From: a virus
Virus record (IMG/VR): IMGVR_UViG_3300022602_000152
Span: 1-48,699 of that record
DNA: 48,699 nt
Strand: one strand, 5' to 3'
Within the stretch, counting starts at the first letter, position 1. Each line of letters opens with the position of its first letter. A model generated the notes under the pieces. It had not been told where the DNA came from. It did not search any database and worked only from the letters and a program-made list of their open reading frames with translations. Below, one piece after another: positions 47,843-48,699 of the stretch. Made by a program: the position numbers and the translations under genes.

Positions 47843-48574
47843 TTAAAACGGTTTTTGTGATGAACTTTGTGTTACAGTTCCGTGAGATGTAACAGTTTGA
47901 ACACCACTTGCATCACGAGTAATCGTATCACCAAGCATCAAGTATTGTGTATTTGTAATAGCAGTAAGTGCTGAATTAGGAACTGTTATACTTGTTAAAT
48001 TAGGATCATATGGTGTTGATCCATTTATAACACGGATGTTGGTAAGATAACCTGGCCATTCTTGCCCATAATATGTTGCGATATCATTAGTAGTATTACC
48101 AGAAGTATTATAATTTAAGGTATTTGTGTTTAAACCAGTGGTGCTTCTTGTAGCAGTTCCGCCAGCCGTGCTTCCTAAAAATAGTGTTTCTTTGTTACTG
48201 CTATTTCTGGTAAGAGCAAAATAATACCAAGTATTGATACTCATGGTAGGCACTGTATAAGAAAATGCTCCTCGTCCACCATAACTATCTGTTGAAATAT
48301 TTGTTGAATTTGTAACAAATAAACTCAAGCCATAATCAGCATTAGCACCCATTATGCCATATGCTTGTGTAAAGTTAGGCAATTGAAACCAACCTTCTAT
48401 GCAATAAGCACCACCACCAATCGTAATACCTGGACTTAAACTCAGATAAGAACCAGTGTGACTTGTGCTGCCACCAGCAAATAGTAAACTGCCAACTATA
48501 CCTGTAAATGGTACGCTTGGAGCAACGGATATACCACCTCCAATTGTAATACCAGGTTCAATTATAAGTGCCAT
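47843..48574 (-). CDS. LamG-like lectin-domain tail protein (243 aa)
   Basis: The N-terminus LIIEPGITIGGGISVAP is a third version of the short motif. The body is a more distant LamG sandwich: GSLLFAGGSTSHTGSYLSLSPGITIGGGAYCIEGWFQLP, NTWYYFALTRNSSNKETLFLGS and GYLTNIRVINGSTPYDPNLT. The GWFQ, WYYFALTR and ITNIRV-type strands are typical of Laminin_G_3. It overlaps the stop of the partial upstream gene by one base, so the three LamG genes and that gene form one message. Confidence 0.8.
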   Translation of the reverse strand: MALIIEPGITIGGGISVAPSVPFTGIVGSLLFAGGSTSHTGSYLSLSPGITIGGGAYCIEGWFQLPNFTQAYGIMGANADYGLSLFVTNSTNISTDSYGGRGAFSYTVPTMSINTWYYFALTRNSSNKETLFLGSTAGGTATRSTTGLNTNTLNYNTSGNTTNDIATYYGQEWPGYLTNIRVINGSTPYDPNLTSITVPNSALTAITNTQYLMLGDTITRDASGVQTVTSHGTVTQSSSQKPF

Positions 48575-48699
48575 TACACCAATCTCTCAATACTAATTAG
48601 GTTGTTGCTATAACCATTACCAGTTATTGCACTAATACGATAAGCATTAGTTCCAACGGTTGTAGTGACCATATACATATCACCAGCAGTTCCGCTTGT
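48574..48699 (-). CDS. Tail protein, C-terminal fragment (5' end outside window)
   Basis: The frame is open to the window edge. The visible 41 residues begin TSGTAGDMYMVTTTVGTNAYRIS and end LISIERLV, followed by TAA overlapping the next ATG. The composition (Thr, Gly, Asn) fits a fibre protein like its neighbours. Nothing more can be said without the rest. Confidence 0.6.
   Translation of the reverse strand, partial: TSGTAGDMYMVTTTVGTNAYRISAITGNGYSNNLISIERLV

Noticed and set aside
20786-48699. Proline- and valine-rich plus-strand ORFs in the fibre block
   Set aside because: They are complements of Gly- and Thr-rich fibre genes; low-complexity antisense frames without ribosome-binding sites.
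20786-48699. Diversity-generating retroelement acting on the fibre tips
   Set aside because: No reverse transcriptase gene and no template/variable repeat pair with adenine-biased differences is visible in the window.

Overview
The window is part of the genome of a large T4-like myovirus (contractile-tailed phage) that probably infects a Gram-negative, most likely aquatic, bacterium. The evidence is a T4 gp15-type tail-sheath stabiliser, a preceding neck-like protein, repeated T4-type late promoters (TATAAATA and variants), about 20 tRNA or tRNA-like genes with encoded CCA ends, free-standing homing endonucleases and a roughly 28-kb block of repetitive tail-fibre-type genes. The base composition is AT-rich. 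The host cannot be named from this sequence.
Layout. (1) 1-10,350, mostly plus strand: the end of a DNA methyltransferase, a promoter-leader-terminator unit that looks like an attenuator, and then tRNA genes mixed with small ORFs. Also here are a class-I glutamine-amidotransferase-like protein, a conserved marine-phage protein, and an operon of 2OG-Fe(II) oxygenase, small ORF and PP-loop ATPase. Three homing endonucleases (GIY-YIG, HNH, PD-(D/E)XK-like) abut or overlap tRNA genes. Sigma70-like TTGACA/TATAAT promoters sit directly in front of tRNA runs. (2) 10,316-15,366, minus strand: a tightly overlapping accessory operon with a second 2OG-Fe(II) oxygenase, a P-loop (sulfotransferase-like) protein, a sodium:solute symporter, an adenylylsulfate-kinase-like P-loop kinase, an HxGH nucleotidyltransferase, an inserted GIY-YIG endonuclease and another sulfotransferase-like protein. 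(3) 15,453-19,838, plus strand: a methyltransferase, a third sulfotransferase-like protein, a neck-like protein, the gp15-type protein and a Nudix hydrolase. (4) 19,821-48,699, minus strand: a DUF115-like protein followed upstream by about 20 tail-fibre/adhesin genes. These carry repeated beta-rich modules, glycine-rich adhesin domains, a peptidase-S74 self-cleaving chaperone and LamG-like lectin modules. They are interrupted once by a plus-strand GIY-YIG endonuclease.
How it works together. Structural genes are read from late promoters 16-22 nt upstream of their starts, with ribosome-binding sites. A second set of genes has the late motif only 4-5 nt before the ATG, which predicts leaderless mRNAs. 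tRNA runs use host-type promoters. The accessory operons suggest alteration of host sulfate or nucleotide metabolism, or of surface chemistry, but no pathway can be proved from sequence alone.
The most notable points are the possible attenuator at 433-576, the late-promoter-in-hairpin switch before the HNH gene, the leaderless late genes, the phage-borne symporter operon, several abnormal tRNAs, an unexplained structured region at 4,436-4,768, and the very large modular adhesin array.
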